From NCBI GenBank assembly GCA_947568835.1, contig OX387608.1:8656001-8720000 (forward strand): 64,000 nt of DNA. Direction: 5' to 3'. This document shows positions 41,501-50,965 of this stretch, in pieces. Source of the DNA: Protonemura montana. Lineage: Eukaryota; Arthropoda; Insecta; Plecoptera; Nemouridae. The position numbers were made by a program, and so were the translations under genes. The notes under the pieces were generated by a model. It made no database searches, was not told the DNA's origin, and was given only the letters and a program-made list of their open reading frames with translations. Within the stretch, counting starts at the first letter, position 1. Every line of letters begins with the position of its first letter.

Positions 41501-44500
41501 ACAAAACATTTTTTCCCCACTTTAGCTACTTACATTGTCATAATAAAAAAAACTCTAGATAGATTGTGGAATGTTACAATCTATTTTTCAATTGCATCGT
41601 TGCCTGTGGGGAGGATACTTGTTGAATCAATGCTTTTCATAGCTTCATTTTAAACAGCTGATGATAAGAGTATCTAACCTCAATGAACAATGGATCAAAT
41701 TGCAGTAAACAAAGAAAATTGATTTCAAGCCCCAACAAAACCCGTTAACAGAAGTCAAGCATTAGTTTTATGTAGCCATATTAACAAGTGAGATGATTCT
41801 TGCTCTTCTATTTGGTTTCTTACACCAACTGCTGTAAAAGCTTGAGACAATAAACGTGACATTAGCAACCTGAGCTATAGATTTTGTACACAGATAGATA
41901 GATATCAATGTTAATGAGAATCAATGGCAAAGGAGATCGTCATGTCTATGGTACGTTCTTTCACGATTTGTTCGCATGGTTGCGCTAACGTCGTTTTCTG
42001 TGTGCCGTGTGTCTCAATTGAACAAACATAACCCCAATGTGGCCGCTCATCGCATAAACAACCATAAGTCTTGGGTAACAAAGCTGTGAGTTCATAACCC
42101 ATGCCGATGTAGTTGTGATGGTTTATTTAACTCTGTGTCTTCCTTTCCTGTCTATTGTGTTGGTGACAGCTTAGCCAGTCATTCCGAACGTTTTCAGAAC
42201 ATTGTTAAACAACTCTCGATGAGAAAGTGTTGTCTGTACCTGCATACTTGCTTGAGGAAACGAGGATTGCAGTCACTGTTTAAAATGTGGGAAATAAAGC
42301 AACAATCAGGTGCTATCCCATAAAAATTATTGCTCTGTGGTTGTCAAATAGTTTCGCTTGGCTTGGCTAAACCGTCGCAAACGCAGTGGCAAAGTTCTTA
42401 GCTACCTTACTGCCGAGCCTATTTGACCGCGTTTCTCTGCCGCCAGGTGATGGTGACCAACGTGACATCGCTGCTGAAGACAGTGAAGGCCGTGGAAGAT
42501 GAACACACACGCGGGACGCGGGCATTAGAGTCGACCATTGAAGCGATCGCTCAGGAGATCAGGGTGAGTACGCAACGCGATAACCGGAAACTAAAAAAAA
42601 CCAAGATGTCTTAGGTTCATAATCAAGAAGGAAATAAATATTTCATAGCCCACGTAAATTGGGACAGAGTGTACTGTCCTTTTCAAGATGAAATTCACGG
42701 GGTAGACATGTTAACTCCAAAAATCAGACCAAATTCTGGCTTTAAACCCTGTTAGTGGTTTTGATTTTGCTAAAAAATGTTCCTGTTTGCTAAATGCTTT
42801 GTTGGCGCCAGGCGCTGAATGGGCCGGACGGTGGAAAGGGCACTGCGTGTCCCGAGGACATGGTCCGCTGCACCAAGGCCATCACACAGGCAACTGCCAA
42901 GGCTGTCGCCGCTGGCAACAGTTGCAAGCAGGACGACGTCATCGTAGCGGCCAACATGGGACGCAAGGCCATCTCGGACATGCTCACCATATGCAAGGTG
43001 AGTTGGACGTTTTGTGCTCAGGCCAGAAGAACAGAAACAAGCTCAAAGATCCTAACATGATTCACTGTAGCTTCATATTAGAGAGTCACTTTGGAATTAC
43101 TGACTCCGTAAGTTGACACTCCATTATATCAAGAATAATGTCACCCGACTCATTCTTTTATAATTGTATACCTTCTGCTTCAAGTGAGAATTTTTCTTGA
43201 TAGAAAAATCTCTCTGCGTGATTCTAGCAAGATAGACTTTAATTTCCCCAATGAATCTCACGATCCTCTTGTCTGCAGACCAACAGCTACTCGGCGGAGA
43301 CCGTCGAGCTGCGCCGCCGCTGCCTGGCGGCCGGTCATGATACGGCGATGCAGTACCGCGAACTGCTGCAGAACCTGTTGCACCTTCTGAGTCGTCCAGG
43401 CGCGGCCGATGCACGCACCGCGCTGCCGCCAATCTCGCGCCGCATTGCCACTTGTGTAGCTGAGCTAGTGGCCACAGCACAACTGCTCAAGGGTACGTTG
43501 ATCTGAGTCGCCGGCTATCCTCGCTTGAATTTGTGCAGCTTACCTCTGGATTCACTGTTGTAATTGCATTTTCAATCGCATTTTGCTAAGAAGTTTAATA
43601 AGCTAGATCTTTGAGACCTTTTGCTATTTGATGAGGTAGGTATAGGAATGATTTAAAAATCCTACCTGACGTAAGAGGAAGACACCAATACAAAATGGTA
43701 TGAAACTTGTCTGCCTTGGACAAAGAAACAAAAATGCACTTGAAGTGTCATTGTATAAGTTGATTATTTTAAGAGAAATTACCCTTCTGGCCCGCTTAGG
43801 CAATGCTTTTCTTTGAATAGACCTAAGACGAGAAACGATCGAGTACTTTTAAATCTACAGTTTTTGTAAGGATGCCGTACAAACCTTTGAAATTCTTCGG
43901 TCATGTCAATTCCTAATACATATGCTACATAGGCTGCAACATTTTTGGTATATTTTGCAAATTGCATTTAGAGATGTCTTTGAAATTTAGGAAACAGTTT
44001 ATGGACTTGCAAAGTGTAAACTGAAATGTTTGTTTCTCAAATTGTCAATACTTGATATTGATAATTCTGCAAGTCTTTGGACTTCAGACCTTATGCAGGA
44101 TATGAAAACCTATGTCAAGATCAAACAACAAGCTAATCAATTACTGTGTTTATATCATCTGTATTGTCACGTCAGCCTGTGAAAGACAACTGTCTAATTA
44201 CTGTGTTATCACTATCGCTACAACAAGTACCCGAACCTAATTGTCCTAACTGCACCTAACGTTGTTCATGGTAAACCAGGTCACTCATTTCCCCAAAGGG
44301 AAACACGGTAGATTATAGGTAGACTGATTCCATCGTACGAGTGAAATTAATTTCCTTTTTCAACATGTAAGCTTGCTTTCCAGCACTTTGGCACGCTTTT
44401 AGTTTATTTAACCAATGTGCTGGAGGTCCCAACGATGTTAACAATCTGTTTCGTTGGCTAGGAACGGACTGGGCGGACCCTGACGACCCAACTGTCATCG

Positions 44501-47500
44501 CCGAGAACGAGCTGCTGGGAGCCGCTGCATCCATTGACGCTGCTGCTAAGAAACTGGCTGCACTACGACCGAGGCGATCCGTGCAGGTGATTATCCCATT
44601 TAGCTTGCGATTCTCACGTTTTACAGACCGGTTTTCCCAATGTCTAGTGAAAAATGTTCCTTTGTAAAGTGAAGTGCAGATGCAAATTTACTGATGTCAA
44701 CAAACTTGATTTACATGCTTTACGTGCTTATGTTTGGGCTCCAATTTTTTAGTGGTTGTAGTGATTTATCTACTACAGGACATTTTAAAACCGGCAGTTT
44801 ACAGCCATTAAGCGGTTGATAACTAGGATTCATTTCCGTAACCTTAAGTTTGTCTTCCAGTAACCAGAATTTCATATTTGACACACCTTTGCAATCAGAA
44901 TCAAATAGATAATAGATAACCAAAATTGGTTGGGGAATGGCAAGAAAAAGTTCAAATATTTTAAATTTCTGCTGTCATCAGAACTGAGGATTTATTACTT
45001 AGAGACAAAATATCTAAGCAGTCAGTGAGATACAAAATTGGCTTTCTCTCCCGATCTTGCATGGATGCGATGAGAGCTTGGAGAAAACAAAGCATATCAA
45101 AAATGATTGCTTGAGAGGATCCAGCTTGGAGTTCAAGGAAAGAAGGACTCAGCGCTTGGCCGCTGCTGTGAGATATGTTTGATATTCTTGGTTGTCGATT
45201 CCTTTCTCAACCGGGAGTCAAACATATTACCACAGCGGTGGCAGCTACACATCAAGAAGATTGCCAGCTTACGACGGCTTGCGAATGCTGAATGAAGTGT
45301 GCATAGCTATCTATCAGAAGGACTTACTACTTGTTTTTAAAATTTGTAAATTAACTTGAAAGCTTGCTTTGTATATCCTGTCTAGCAGTTAACCTCAAAA
45401 CCGTATTACGAGTGCGTGACGAGCGTTTGTTTCCTATCTTTCAGGAGGCAGACGAAAACCTCAACTTTGACGAGATGATTCTGGAAGCTGCCAAGTCCAT
45501 CGCTGCGGCCACGTCGGCTCTTGTCAAGGCTGCGTCTGCTGCTCAGCGTGAGCTCATCGACCTCGGCAAGGTGCGTAACTGTTCACAAGCATTTTCTCTA
45601 CCACTTGTTGTACTTTCACGCATCCTACTTAACCTGTTTTTAGTGGAACACTTTTTTTTTGTTTGTAGCCTGGTGTGGTTCAAGTGCTAAAAATTGCATG
45701 TTTTTACATGTTTAGGGCTCTGCGTTTACCAAGCAAAAATTTCCTGACAATGCTAAGAAAATTTCAGTTCATAATCAACATTGACAACTGATTCCATTAT
45801 GGTGCATCTGTTCAAGCCAACTCGGCACTTAACTAAAATCGATTGAACCTTACCTAAAACATTGCCCAAGTACCAAATAGCCTGCCACAAAAACATTTAA
45901 CCAAACTCTGTTCAAGCCTAACCCTAATGTGAACCCAAACAGGTGTCCGGTCGGCCCCTGGTGAGCTCCGACGACGGCCAGTGGTCCGAGGGGCTGGTCT
46001 CCGCGGCCCGACTTGTCGCAGCCGCCACCCACAGCTTGGTGGAGTCGGCAAACGCTCTCGTGCAGGGAGTGAGCTCTGAGGAGAAACTCGTTAGCTCTGC
46101 CAAGCAGGTGGCGTCGAGCACGGCACAGCTCCTTGTGGCGTGCAAGGTGAAGGCGGATCCAGATGCAGATTCTACCAAGCGACTGCAGGTGAGTTTGGAT
46201 TTATTTTGCAGCTGGTAGTTGTGAACTGTGGTTGTGAACCTGTCCTGGAACTGTTTTAAGAACCATGCGTTAGGTAAGGTGCCAAAACTCTGGATAAGTA
46301 ATTTTGGGAATGCCAAAAGCCATCATGGCTATGTTCCCTAAGAACGTAAAAAAATACATATCTTACTGTATTTAAACATTCATATAAAACTCTTTCATCT
46401 CTATATTAATTAGCAACTGATTATTTTGTCCAGGCTGATAATAAATTACATTTCATTTGATCTGATTTGATTTGGAATGGGAAGCAGTGCAACAAGGCTA
46501 AAGATATGGTGTTACATGATTTAATATGCAATTGTTTTTGGCTGAAATCCTTGTCCACTCATTGTATTTACCAAAAGGCCTTTTACTTTTCCCGGAAGCT
46601 AAGGTTTAGTTTGATTTTACACCTGCAAACTTACGCTTTCGTTTTGCGCCTGTGCAGGCTGCGGGCAACGCTGTGAAGCGGGCAACGGACAACCTCGTCC
46701 GCGCGGCGCAACAGGCCATCAGCAACGAGGAAGAGCGCAGTCTCGTTCTCAACAAGCGTATGGTCGGCGGCATCGCTCAGGAGATAAACGCTCGCAGCGA
46801 GGTAAGCAGACGGTAGATTACGAGAACTTGAGATTTCGGACATGATCTAGGTTTTATCGTTTACAATCTGTGCCATTGTAGAATTGACGGTATTGCTGGT
46901 GAAGTGAACAAAAAATAAAGACTAGATTCATACGTTTAAGAATTGATCACTTGGAAAACATTTTCTGATATTAATTTAAGAAATGTATTAGGTGGCTATG
47001 TCAATCTTTGGTAACATTTTACATACCTTTAAAAATTATTCCATGAAGTTAGACTGAGTTAGGCTTTGGGTGGGTGACCATCATAAAAAAATAACCATTT
47101 TGGTTTATGAAAGATTCATCTAAATTAAGTACAGACAAATGCATTATGATCATTATTAATCAACCTTAGATTTGTTGATTCCACTCGATTCTGCGCTGTC
47201 CTAGGTACTTTGTTACTAGTAAGGAATTATTTGCTTGCTTTTCTCAACATTAACAGGCACTGTCTGAAACTCAAAGTTAAGCTAGGTTTAAAAATACCAT
47301 GTTGAATCTATCAAATCTGTTGAATAAAAATGTTTGTTGGCTCTAACCATTGAACGTATCCACCCAGGTGCTACGCATTGAGAGACAACTGGAAGAGGCT
47401 CGCGGCCACCTGACTGCGATTCGGCAAGCCAAGTACAAGCTGCGTGGCGATGGCACCGGCAGTGGCACAGAGACCGACGACCCTGACGGCTATGGATCCG

Positions 47501-48365
47501 GCTATGAGTCGTTCACCACCCGGTGAGTGAGCTTATCAATACGTGATCAGGTGGACATTGCCTGACAGAGTGTTCAATTCTGCTTTCTTATTTTACTGCG
47601 GGTGCTTTAAACTAGTGGAAGACTAGGCTGGAACCCACCAGCTGGTACAGAGTTAGCTGTCGATAGATAACTTGGAGTGGTTTCTCCAGTAGCTAAAGTG
47701 CAGTACTTGCAGTTAAATCTAGTGGGTTCTTCTTTCTCACATATTCTACCTGTCTAACCTTCGATTTTGACGTCCAATTCTTGAGCCAGTTGATTGAACT
47801 TCTTTATTGTTCCAGCTACGAGACCCGATCCTTCGACAACACCCTTAACTCGAGCAACATCAACAACTCCACCAACATCAATAACTCGAGCAACATCAAC
47901 TCGACATTCAACACAACCAACGGCAATGCCAGCAACGGCTCCCTATCGTCCCCTGAGCAACTGCAATCAAGCATCGCCAAGGTAGAACAGGCGTATTCGA
48001 ACATACGCAGCGTGCTTGACGAGTCCGAAAGCAAGACAAAGACGCCGTTGAGGCCAAAGCCAGTCATCGACAGCCCAAAGCCTCGACTGGACTCCCCCAG
48101 ACCGCCCCCGCCGCCCCCCAAATCTCTTGCATTTTCCACTTTCGAGTCGAGCGTGAGCCATGATGGTGGGAATCTTGAACAGAGGATGCTAAGGCAAACG
48201 AATCAGTCTTCGACAAACCAGTCGTTAATGAATCAGTCATTGATGAACCAGTCGTTGGCGCAGTCGATGACTTCGCAGACCTCGCAGTCGCAGAGGTCCG
48301 AAAAGAGGACGGTGACAATGACGTCGACGTCGAGTTCCCAGCTCAAGTCGTTCAGGGTAGATTAA
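13333..48365 (+). CDS. TLN: Talin, complete gene, 44 coding exons, 2767 aa
   Basis: Talin is the cytoplasmic adaptor that activates integrins through its FERM head and couples them to actin and vinculin through its rod. The product starts MATLSLRISIVEKD and runs through F0-F3, linker, helical rod, I/LWEQ module and dimerisation helix, all in the family's order. I joined 44 exons. Every donor is GT except one GC (after 33444), every acceptor is AG, and the summed coding length is 8304 nt with no internal stop. Exon coordinates are given in the block entries below. At 2767 residues it is longer than the roughly 2540 of vertebrate talins; the excess is mainly a C-terminal tail. The start ATG follows a 5' UTR segment opened by an acceptor at 13301-13302. 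The family call is close to certain; single exon edges could be off by a few bases. Confidence 0.96.
15626..15678 (+). repeat. Short dispersed repeat, copy in talin intron
   Basis: AAATCAAGTAGACAT, then GAGTCTAAAAACAATCATAA. The same two blocks occur adjacent to each other at 53094-53131, in a CCP110 intron. Here an extra AAAAAGTGCAT lies between them. Confidence 0.5.
18001..24250 (+). CDS. TLN: Talin exons 9-13: linker end and first rod bundles
   Basis: Exons: 18001-18113, 19681-19824, 20198-20306, 21319-21524, 23981-24250 (residues about 467-747). Exon 9 is the Gly/Pro-rich end of the head-rod linker (HMGAAQFTTVSGQANL). Exons 10-13 encode alanine-rich amphipathic helices of the first rod bundles. 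Recognisable talin stretches are MNAATAQVVTLTSGTYEEVD, MTRGVRMIAALMDD and IGAATQCALATSQLVACAK. In talins this region holds cryptic vinculin-binding helices exposed by force. The 2.4-kb intron after 21524 contains an antisense gene candidate and a MITE-like repeat; the intron after 20306 contains a retrotransposon fragment. Confidence 0.93.
19338..19395. repeat. TTAAG-type microsatellite in talin intron
   Basis: Irregular repeats of AAGTTAAGTTAAG within the intron before talin exon 10. No further structure. Confidence 0.6.
20456..20500. repeat. (TAA)n microsatellite
   Basis: Fifteen or so TAA units with one break. It coincides with the tail of the antisense non-LTR fragment, so it probably arose as that element's 3' tail. 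Confidence 0.8.
20456..21125 (-). mobile_element. Non-LTR retrotransposon, 3' fragment of reverse transcriptase ORF
   Basis: A 159-codon frame on the minus strand (21107 to 20628) reads MYGILLWGQSRHINRLFILQ, then KQAIRLLSSASRN and DSCRPYFKKYKIMTLPCIYI. This is the familiar end of jockey/CR1-like reverse transcriptases. It closes with VKKFLTDNAFYSVNSFLAF and a stop. After the ORF the minus strand runs through an AT-rich 3' UTR into an (ATT)n tail (20456-20500), as expected of a 5'-truncated LINE copy. It lies in a talin intron in antisense orientation, and the remaining frame is intact. Confidence 0.75.
21571..21685. mobile_element. MITE-like element, second copy
   Basis: GGAGTGATATTCTGTCACTT, then ATGAAATGAGATAAC and the central TCCATTGTTAGCATTGGGAA match the element at 34664-34802 in order and orientation. 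Its right inverted end is mostly lost (CATCTTATCTCAT remains). It sits just inside talin intron 12. Confidence 0.6.
22910..23412 (-). CDS. Nested antisense gene candidate, two exons, 141 aa, unknown function
   Basis: The gene lies within talin intron 12 on the opposite strand. Exon 1 coding runs 23412 down to 23173 (80 codons, ATG with A at -3 and G at +4). A 77-base intron with donor GTATGT and acceptor CCAACAG follows, then exon 2 runs 23095 down to 22910 and ends in TGA. Both junctions are phase 0 and the joined frame is open. The exon holding the ATG itself begins after a good acceptor (TTTGCAG, exon from 23422), so a 5' leader exon upstream is likely. The protein is charged and helical, with stretches such as MEQKIKEMFAEAAEEWLKRM and SAFMTREARRLREALSENS. 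It has no signal peptide or membrane span. I do not recognise the family. Confidence 0.5.
23423..23980 (+). other. Remainder of talin intron 12
   Basis: AT-rich DNA between the antisense gene candidate and talin exon 13. A 5' leader exon and promoter for the antisense gene would have to lie here or further into talin; I cannot point to one. Confidence 0.4.
24765..30267 (+). CDS. TLN: Talin exons 14-22: middle rod bundles
   Basis: Exons: 24765-24961, 25581-25746, 26237-26467, 26925-27152, 27617-27807, 28348-28614, 28889-29012, 29382-29619, 30072-30267 (residues about 748-1359). They encode successive alanine-rich helices of the talin rod, with markers such as LRAELIEFRRTADRMVPLPG, QALNTCVGCLPGQRDVDE and GSAFGSLFGVTTEMAGQTKD. 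Several exons are phase 0 at both ends, as expected for an old repeat-built protein. Coding sequence is clearly GC-richer than the introns between. Confidence 0.93.
26711..26790 (+). mobile_element. tRNA-derived SINE, 5'-truncated copy
   Basis: GGGGTTCGAGTCCCCGTTTA begins at the T-arm (B-box). It is followed by GGCATCAATTTTTGAGACGG, a T/A-rich body and AATAAAATAC. It aligns base for base, with scattered changes, to the minus-strand element at 63800-63938. The A-box part is missing. It lies in the talin intron after exon 16. Confidence 0.65.
30767..39135 (+). CDS. TLN: Talin exons 23-35: later rod bundles
   Basis: Exons: 30767-30957, 32745-33004, 33283-33444, 33843-33998, 34339-34505, 35045-35279, 35636-35806, 36140-36403, 36888-37043, 37156-37302, 37868-38041, 38625-38777, 39010-39135 (residues about 1360-2147). 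Strong talin markers include VEAAAQAAYLVGVSD, TVSGIIGDLDTTIMFATAGT, VVKFGAASLG and VMLINAVKDVASALGDLI. In talins these bundles include the second integrin-binding region. The intron after 33444 starts with GC (AAG then gcgagt). The protein frame requires this junction, because IK joins ALDQD exactly where other talins continue. The intron after 39135 is the longest (3.3 kb). Confidence 0.94.
30958..32744 (+). other. Long talin intron after exon 23
   Basis: 1.8 kb, without coding sequence. It has a microsatellite at 32190 and a GC-richer patch around 32280-32400 that includes TCACGTGAC. The sequence between 31200 and 32420 looks less AT-rich than neighbouring introns and may be an old insertion, but I found no terminal repeats. 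Confidence 0.45.
32190..32217. repeat. (AATAATGAT)n-like microsatellite
   Basis: AATAATAATGATAATAATGA followed by TAATAA, inside the 1.8-kb talin intron after exon 23. Confidence 0.6.
33445..33842 (+). other. TLN: GC-AG intron in talin
   Basis: The exon ends ATC AAG and the intron begins gcgagt; the acceptor is cccgcag at 33836-33842. The nearest GT downstream (TTTG then gtagga, about 33473) would add codons absent from other talins, so the GC donor is the natural reading. A minority of animal introns use GC donors. Confidence 0.7.
34664..34802. mobile_element. MITE-like element with about 44-bp inverted ends
   Basis: The left end AGTGAGATTCTGTAACTTCT continues as TTACGGTGAAATGAGATCATA. The reverse complement of the right end reads GAGTCTGATTCTGTAACATT then TCCAGTGAAATAAGATGATAC. 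The centre includes TTTCATTGTTAGCATTGG. At about 139 bp, with long imperfect inverted ends and no ORF, it fits a nonautonomous DNA transposon. No clear target duplication is seen. It lies in the talin intron after exon 27. Confidence 0.65.
37676..37745 (+). mobile_element. Possible diverged tRNA-derived SINE remnant
   Basis: CAGGGTTCAATTCCCTGAAT is a T-arm-like palindrome. It is followed by GAGTACACATTTCTGAGAGG and an A/T-rich stretch ending TTAAAATGC, in the same order as the copies at 26711 and 63800 but more diverged. Confidence 0.4.
41108..41230 (+). CDS. Candidate alternative terminal exon of talin (40 codons plus stop)
   Basis: Inside the 3.3-kb intron between exons 35 and 36 lies a GC-rich island. 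It opens after CTGCAG at 41102-41107 and reads VESDTDWLVSDQEDELIRLL and on to a TAG at 41228-41230. It is phase 0, as the exon 35 donor requires. Splicing exon 35 to it would give a talin of about 2187 residues lacking R12, the I/LWEQ module, dimer helix and tail. An AATAAA lies about 310 bases after the stop (41542-41547). Against it, the acceptor has almost no pyrimidine tract and I recognise no homologue. The opposite strand is also open here, so a different origin is possible. Confidence 0.4.
   Translation, partial: VESDTDWLVSDQEDELIRLLSVENLHQPDPASDIQQLLVA
41542..41547 (+). promoter_or_regulatory. Possible polyadenylation signal in talin intron 35
   Basis: AATAAA followed by an A run, about 310 bases downstream of the stop of the candidate alternative terminal exon. 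On its own it is weak evidence because the intron is AT-rich. Confidence 0.3.
42447..46801 (+). CDS. TLN: Talin exons 36-42: last rod bundles and I/LWEQ (THATCH) actin-binding module
   Basis: Exons: 42447-42563, 42812-42997, 43279-43492, 44462-44586, 45445-45570, 45943-46188, 46658-46801 (residues 2148-2533). Exons 36-37 carry VMVTNVTSLLKTVKAVEDE and TAKAVAAGNSCKQDDVI, near identical to other talins. Exons 40-42 form the I/LWEQ module: ILEAAKSIAAATSALVKAAS, then DDGQWSEGLVSAARLVAAAT, LVSSAKQVASSTAQLLVACK and AGNAVKRATDNLVRAAQQA. This is the C-terminal F-actin-binding site of talin, shared with Hip1 and Sla2 proteins. Confidence 0.95.
43493..45444 (+). other. Talin introns flanking exon 39
   Basis: Two AT-rich introns (43493-44461 and 44587-45444) around the small exon 39. 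Nothing recognisable lies in either. Confidence 0.5.
47368..47522 (+). CDS. TLN: Talin exon 43: dimerisation helix
   Basis: This exon (residues 2534-2584) starts with the charged helix VLRIERQLEEARGHLTAIRQ, equivalent to the talin dimerisation helix that pairs two rods antiparallel and is needed for firm actin binding. It then passes into a Gly/Asp-rich stretch and SGYESFTTR, close to where vertebrate talins end. The donor splits the Arg codon that the next exon completes. Confidence 0.93.
47816..48365 (+). CDS. TLN: Talin exon 44: low-complexity C-terminal tail and stop
   Basis: The last exon adds 183 residues (2585-2767) that vertebrate talins lack. It opens with YETRSFDNTL and then has an Asn/Ser/Thr-rich run (NINNSTNINNSSNIN). 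A short amphipathic helix follows (LQSSIAKVEQAYSNIRSVLD), then Lys/Pro segments ending in a six-proline run (PRPPPPPPK), Asn/Gln repeats (NQSLMNQSLMNQSL) and a Ser/Thr-rich end, KSFRVD. The proline run resembles profilin, EVH1 or SH3 ligands; that is inference. The reading frame is continuous from exon 43 and codon use is like the rest of talin, so it is real coding sequence. Confidence 0.9.
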
Positions 48366-50243
48366 GGTAATGACCACCTGGAAATCGCCTTGATGACGCG
48401 AGGATGGGATGGCGTTTTGAGATAGCATTGGGTATACGACGTACCAGGTTTTATCGGCAGTGATCTAATTTGATTATCGTCGAGGTTTTCGGCCGGAAGT
48501 TTTGATTTTCGATCGGTTGTTAAATGAAGTAGTTCGAGTATTATTTGGTTCACAAATTTTTCTGGTCGTAATGCTCTATGAAATAATTATTGAACAATTT
48601 TGTTTACATTTAAATAAAAGTATTGTAAAACCTAGAGGCCTTGGCCATGATTGGGCTGTAGCATTCGATTATTCGTTGGTAATAAAGTGAACTAAGTAAT
48701 ACTCGAAGAATAAAACACAATGCCTTTGAGCACAGTAGTGCATCGTCTTTTTCAAAATCAGGAAGCCACGAAGTGCACCTTAACAAAAAGTAGCCAGTTT
48801 AACAATGGTATTAGCACTTTGAGATATGTCTAACTATTTACAGATTATTTTTGCACTAACGACTGTTTAACTGTTTGCATTCTCACACCCAAGTGTGTGT
48901 GTGTTTTTTTACCGTTGATTACCTAGGGGTAGTGGCGTTACAATGTCAGGATTTCTGGTGCTAATGTTTGAAAAGAAAACGCGTGGAATTCATAATGGGG
49001 TATCGGAGCAAAATGTACCTAACCGTTCAATACAGTGTATACAGAATTTATAGGTTACAGGTCTAGACAGTATAATATTATATATATTAAGATGTATTTT
49101 ATCCAGCTTTGTGGGCAAATGCACTCGCAAAGGTTTTATAGCTTTTTATAGATCCTATTCTTCGAGGGAAGTTTAAATGAGCCAGTTCTTTGACGGACGA
49201 TGCTATCCATGAATTGTGTTTCGGCCCATCTTTTCAAGAGTTTCACTGCAACAAAAGTGTTACTTTGACTTACAGTCATTAACTAATTAACAATCTTGTC
49301 AATTAATCATTTAATTATCTATATTGATTTTTAACCAAGAGTTTTATTATTATTAATTACTATCGTATCATAATTTCACGATTTAAACTTTATATCTTGA
49401 TTGCATGTCGATTGGATATTGTTACAAAACTACTTACGTTAGCTAGGAAAAGTTTATGCCATCTTTTGTGCCAACTTTCTGCCGTCTTGGCCTTGAGCAT
49501 ATTTATCTCAACTCTTGCGTCTTGTCGACGGCAAGGCACCAGTTTTATCATTTACATTTCCTGTCAATTGTATTTTAATGATTTATGAAATAAACTTACT
49601 CTCGATTGATTTTAAAATTGTTCAATTTCAAATGGTCATCTGTGTTAGCATTCCAAAAAGCGTTTATATTTTATACCCAATTTAAGTCTAAATGTTGCAT
49701 TCATTTGATTTGTCGCATTGCTAAAACCTCTTTCAAACATTATTTTACAATACCTACATTTAAAAGGTAAGTGGGTAGTTACTGGATTTGACTACCCAGG
49801 AAAATCTGTGGTATTCTCGTTTGTCTGGTTTCTGATTTTTCTTGATGGATGTATTACGCAGCTTACCACGGTGTCCCAATGGGGTTTTTAAACCGTTCTA
49901 CCCCTTTTAGGCACACTCAGGAACTAGGATGCTTTTTTACTCTCGATAAATTCTTCGATTTATCAGGAATCTTCACATTATAACCAGACGTCTAGGAAAC
50001 ATGCTAGATGAAATTCTCTTCTTTTATTAAATATGGGAGTAATTATTGTCTGTCTCATTCTGCATTCATTAAAAATTATTGGCATGTCTCTCGATGGATG
50101 ACTTAGAATGGATCAAAGACGGATGGATGTTGCGTACGTTATGTATGCTCACTTTTGTGTTCGGTACCTTTACTTCCGTGAAGATAAAGGTCTGTGTCCA
50201 AGTGACGTGACCGTAGTCGAATGCCTACTTCCCACTTGCGTAA
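48366..50243 (+). other. Talin 3' UTR and intergenic region
   Basis: AT-rich sequence after the talin stop. AATAAA signals occur at 48613, 48681 and 48709, and again near 49589. The cluster at 48.6-48.7 kb is the likeliest 3' end of talin. No reading frame here resembles a known protein. The last few hundred bases before 50244 are the probable CCP110 promoter. Confidence 0.6.
48681..48714 (+). terminator. TLN: Talin polyadenylation signals
   Basis: Two AATAAA hexamers, at 48681-48686 and 48709-48714, lie about 320-350 bases after the talin stop codon. Another at 48613-48618 could serve instead. Confidence 0.5.
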
Positions 50244-50300
50244 ATGGCGGCAGGAGCTTTGGGTAGGAAGAACCCGCGTTCACTTTCGGCATATCTTTCG
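50244..50300 (+). other. CCP110: CCP110 5' leader exon with upstream ATG
   Basis: A leader exon probably ends at 50300, where TATCTTTCG meets a consensus donor gtaagt. The next acceptor, tttcag at 50953-50958, opens the exon carrying the CCP110 ATG. The leader contains an ATG at 50244 (AAATGG) in a different frame. After splicing this frame stays open for 64 codons and stops at about 51174, overlapping the CCP110 start. The leader's 5' end is not visible. Confidence 0.45.
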
Positions 50301-50958
50301 GTAAGTGAAGTTATCTGTTTCGATGTTATTGTTTTAGCGCTCGAAATTATTTCTGGTTATGTGTTAGTGTTTGTTCAATATTTTTTAATATCAATGTCTT
50401 GATGTGAAGTTAAGGACATCCAGCTAACAGCAAACAAAGAAAAAGGGTCCCCATTTGACAGTTTGTTTACAATGGCGTTTGGATAATATTCTGTAACATT
50501 GTATCAGAGATTGTATCATTATATTTATATTTAATGTAATACTTCAGACAAAATCTAACGATAAAATGAAGATCTTCGCTGAGCCTATCTTTCTGATATA
50601 ATATATTATTATTGCCCTGTGAATGCCCATTAATGACAACCAATTTCAAGTTCAAACGGAAATTTGGCCATTGTAGGTCAGCTAATAATGGTTACACCCT
50701 ATTAACTTCAGCCTCGATTAAAATCAATGAACTCGGTTACGAAAGGTGACCATAGACCATTACAGTCTATTTATGGTATTTCGTGCCATGAGCCATCACT
50801 CCCAACTTTACTGGGTAATTGCCTGATGATTTTGACATCAACGCTCACAGACACATCATGCAATTGGCATCGCACGCAATGCAAGTCAAATTGGTCACAT
50901 TAAACTATAAATACTATTGCGATAAGCTGTAGCTGCACGAAGGTTTCGTCTATTTCAG
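50301..50958 (+). other. CCP110 intron 1 (5' UTR intron)
   Basis: AT-rich intron between the leader exon and the exon with the start codon. I see no coding segment or recognisable repeat in it. Confidence 0.45.
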
Positions 50959-50965
50959 TTGAAAA

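Larger units (their letters stand above)
39136..42446 (+). other. Longest talin intron (after exon 35)
   Basis: 3.3 kb. Apart from the exon-like island at 41108-41230, I see AT-rich DNA and a mixed-composition stretch at 39200-39550 with no recognisable coding or repeat structure. Confidence 0.5.
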
